Of a stretch of DNA of 32,278 bases, positions 31,324 to 32,278 are shown in pieces. Made by a program: the position numbers and the translations under genes. Positions within the stretch are counted from its first letter, which is position 1; every line of letters starts with the position of its first letter. The notes below the pieces were generated by a model that made no database searches, was not told where the DNA came from, and saw nothing but the letters and a program-made list of their open reading frames with translations. Location: the NCBI GenBank assembly GCA_017992255.1, contig JAGOPB010000005.1:1-32278 (forward strand). Direction: 5' to 3'. The DNA is from Minisyncoccota bacterium (GTDB lineage: Bacteria > Patescibacteriota > Minisyncoccia > Phycocordibacterales > UBA9973).

Positions 31324-32120
31324 TGCAACAAAACAAACAGAGAATGGCACCAGTAGCATGTGTCGCACGGAGCACCCTCTACTATCACTCAAAACAATTG
31401 GTGAAAGACTGGCACACCAAGCAACTCATTGAAGAGGCACTCCAGATGCATCCAAGCTATGGACACAAACGTCTCGCACTACACTTGCACCTGAACAAGA
31501 AAAGAATACTCCGGGTAATGAAAATATATAGTATCAAGCCATACAAACGAACAGTCAAGAAACGCTTTGTTACAAAGACAAAAGACAGTATTGTGCCAAA
31601 CCTCCTCATCCATAAGACACCTATGGGTCCAGGTGACATATATGCGAGTGACTTCACGTATATCAAATGGAAAGGTATCTGGGTGTATGTTGGTACCGTG
31701 CTCGACGTATATACGAGAGAAGTCATTGGTGTTGCTGTACAGACAACCCACGGTGCACAGTTGGTCATGAATACGCTTCTATCAGCGCTCCATGCAAAGC
31801 CACCACCACGCATCATTCACTCAGATCAAGGAAGTGAATATGCTTCATCTGACTACACAACACTACTACATACTGTTGGCATCATACAATCCATGTCGCA
31901 CCCTGGATGTCCTTGGGAGAATGGATACCAGGAATCGTTCTACAAAGGGTTTAAAGTTGAGCTCGGTGACCCTAACCGTTTTGAGACGCTTGGTGAACTT
32001 GTAGCAGAGATATATTTGACGCTCCACTACTACAACACCAAACGAATACACTCTGCTCTCTCTATGGCACCACGGCAGTTTGCTGCACAAGACAGGTCTG
32101 TGGTATATTTAAGGTCTTAA
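31323..32120 (+). CDS. IS3-family transposase OrfB (DDE integrase core)
   Basis: This protein has 265 residues from the ATG at 31323, which shares its A with the orfA TGA. A TTG one codon earlier is also in frame. An N-terminal helical HTH_21-like part (about 40-80; MHPSYGHKRLALHLHLNKKR) precedes the rve integrase core. The DDE triad is visible: ASDFTYIKW (first Asp), IHSDQGSEY (second Asp) and GYQESFYKGFKVEL (Glu). The core is followed by HYYNTKRIHSALSMAP. It catalyses transposition of the element, normally as an OrfAB fusion made by -1 frameshifting. All catalytic residues are intact, so the enzyme may be active. Confidence 0.93.
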   Translation: MQQNKQRMAPVACVARSTLYYHSKQLVKDWHTKQLIEEALQMHPSYGHKRLALHLHLNKKRILRVMKIYSIKPYKRTVKKRFVTKTKDSIVPNLLIHKTPMGPGDIYASDFTYIKWKGIWVYVGTVLDVYTREVIGVAVQTTHGAQLVMNTLLSALHAKPPPRIIHSDQGSEYASSDYTTLLHTVGIIQSMSHPGCPWENGYQESFYKGFKVELGDPNRFETLGELVAEIYLTLHYYNTKRIHSALSMAPRQFAAQDRSVVYLRS

Positions 32121-32125
32121 GTTTT

Positions 32126-32146
32126 GTGTCCGAAGAATGGGGTACC
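32126..32146 (-). repeat. Right inverted repeat of the IS3-type element
   Basis: It is the inverted partner of 31000-31020 and lies just after the orfB stop. Confidence 0.85.
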
Positions 32147-32278
32147 TTCCACTTCACATTGTAATCTTGTACTAACGGTACAAGTGTTTTTTGTTTTTCT
32201 AAAGATGAAAGATTATTAACTTTCTGTACCACCAACAACCTACTTTTCCTCTCAACATGAGTAGACAGCCCACCAATA
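32147..32278 (-). pseudogene. IS30-type transposase fragment, cut by the IS3-type element
   Basis: Read on the minus strand in one frame it gives about 44 residues: IGGLSTHVERKSRLLVVQKV, then NNLSSLEKQKTLVPLVQDYN. The VERKSR block is characteristic of the IS30-family catalytic core. It is partial at both ends: the upstream part lies outside the window and the downstream part (expected to contain DNG) is missing where the IS3-type element begins. Confidence 0.65.

Larger units (their letters stand above)
31000..32146 (+). mobile_element. IS3-family insertion sequence
   Basis: This 1147-bp element has imperfect inverted repeats at 31000-31020 (GGTACCCCAAACGTCGGACAC) and 32126-32146 (reverse complement GGTACCCCATTCTTCGGACAC), with a further shared CTTAAG about 4-8 nt inside. 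It encodes OrfA and OrfB in overlapping frames with an A_AAA_AAG slippery site. No target-site duplication is visible (GTAG on the left, TTCC on the right), and the two flanks are different genes. The element looks intact and potentially active. Confidence 0.9.

Overview
This AT-rich window looks like chromosome from a Candidate Phyla Radiation (Patescibacteria, probably Parcubacteria-like) bacterium. The reasons are the family mix: lamin-tail/PKD surface proteins, cohesin-like membrane proteins, a stand-alone TraD/VirD4-type ATPase with a long charged tail, an orphan peptide-binding protein beside SecG, short HPF, RNase J, and many start codons with no Shine-Dalgarno but a -10 box about 6 nt upstream. 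No rRNA, tRNA or CRISPR array was recognised.

Left third (1-12750), cell surface and export. A leftward cluster (395-6172) encodes a 932-aa secreted protein with twenty 15-residue repeats and a C-terminal type I dockerin, two membrane-anchored cohesin-like proteins, and a small membrane-anchored protein. It may be a cohesin-dockerin surface assembly. Divergent from it, a rightward cluster (6278-12747) encodes a phage-tail-like protein with a KR-type twin-arginine signal, a small protein, a 1085-aa phage-fibre-like protein with a discoidin domain nested inside another domain, a muramidase-like protein with DUF5011 and a Pro-rich tail, then TatC and TatA. A Tat translocase next to its probable substrate, between two blocks built from phage-fibre motifs, is the most unusual part of the window.

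Middle (12800-26270), mostly housekeeping. It holds a family 4 uracil-DNA glycosylase with an altered cysteine set, a lamin-tail/PKD surface protein, a conjugative-type ATPase, SecG, an OppA-like binding protein, RNase J, an MFS transporter, an RsuA/RluB-type pseudouridine synthase, a coiled-coil protein, HPF and several small unknown proteins.

Right part (26300-32278), accessory and lower in GC. It holds a NUMOD4-like/HTH protein, a frameshifted gluzincin lipoprotein, a possible 31-aa membrane peptide, a Fic protein with a class III-type inhibitory motif, an overlapping operon of nucleotidyltransferase, Nudix and ASCH genes, a second ASCH gene and a truncated third one, then an intact IS3-family element with a canonical A_AAA_AAG frameshift site. 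The element separates the ASCH remnant from an IS30-type transposase remnant that runs off the window.
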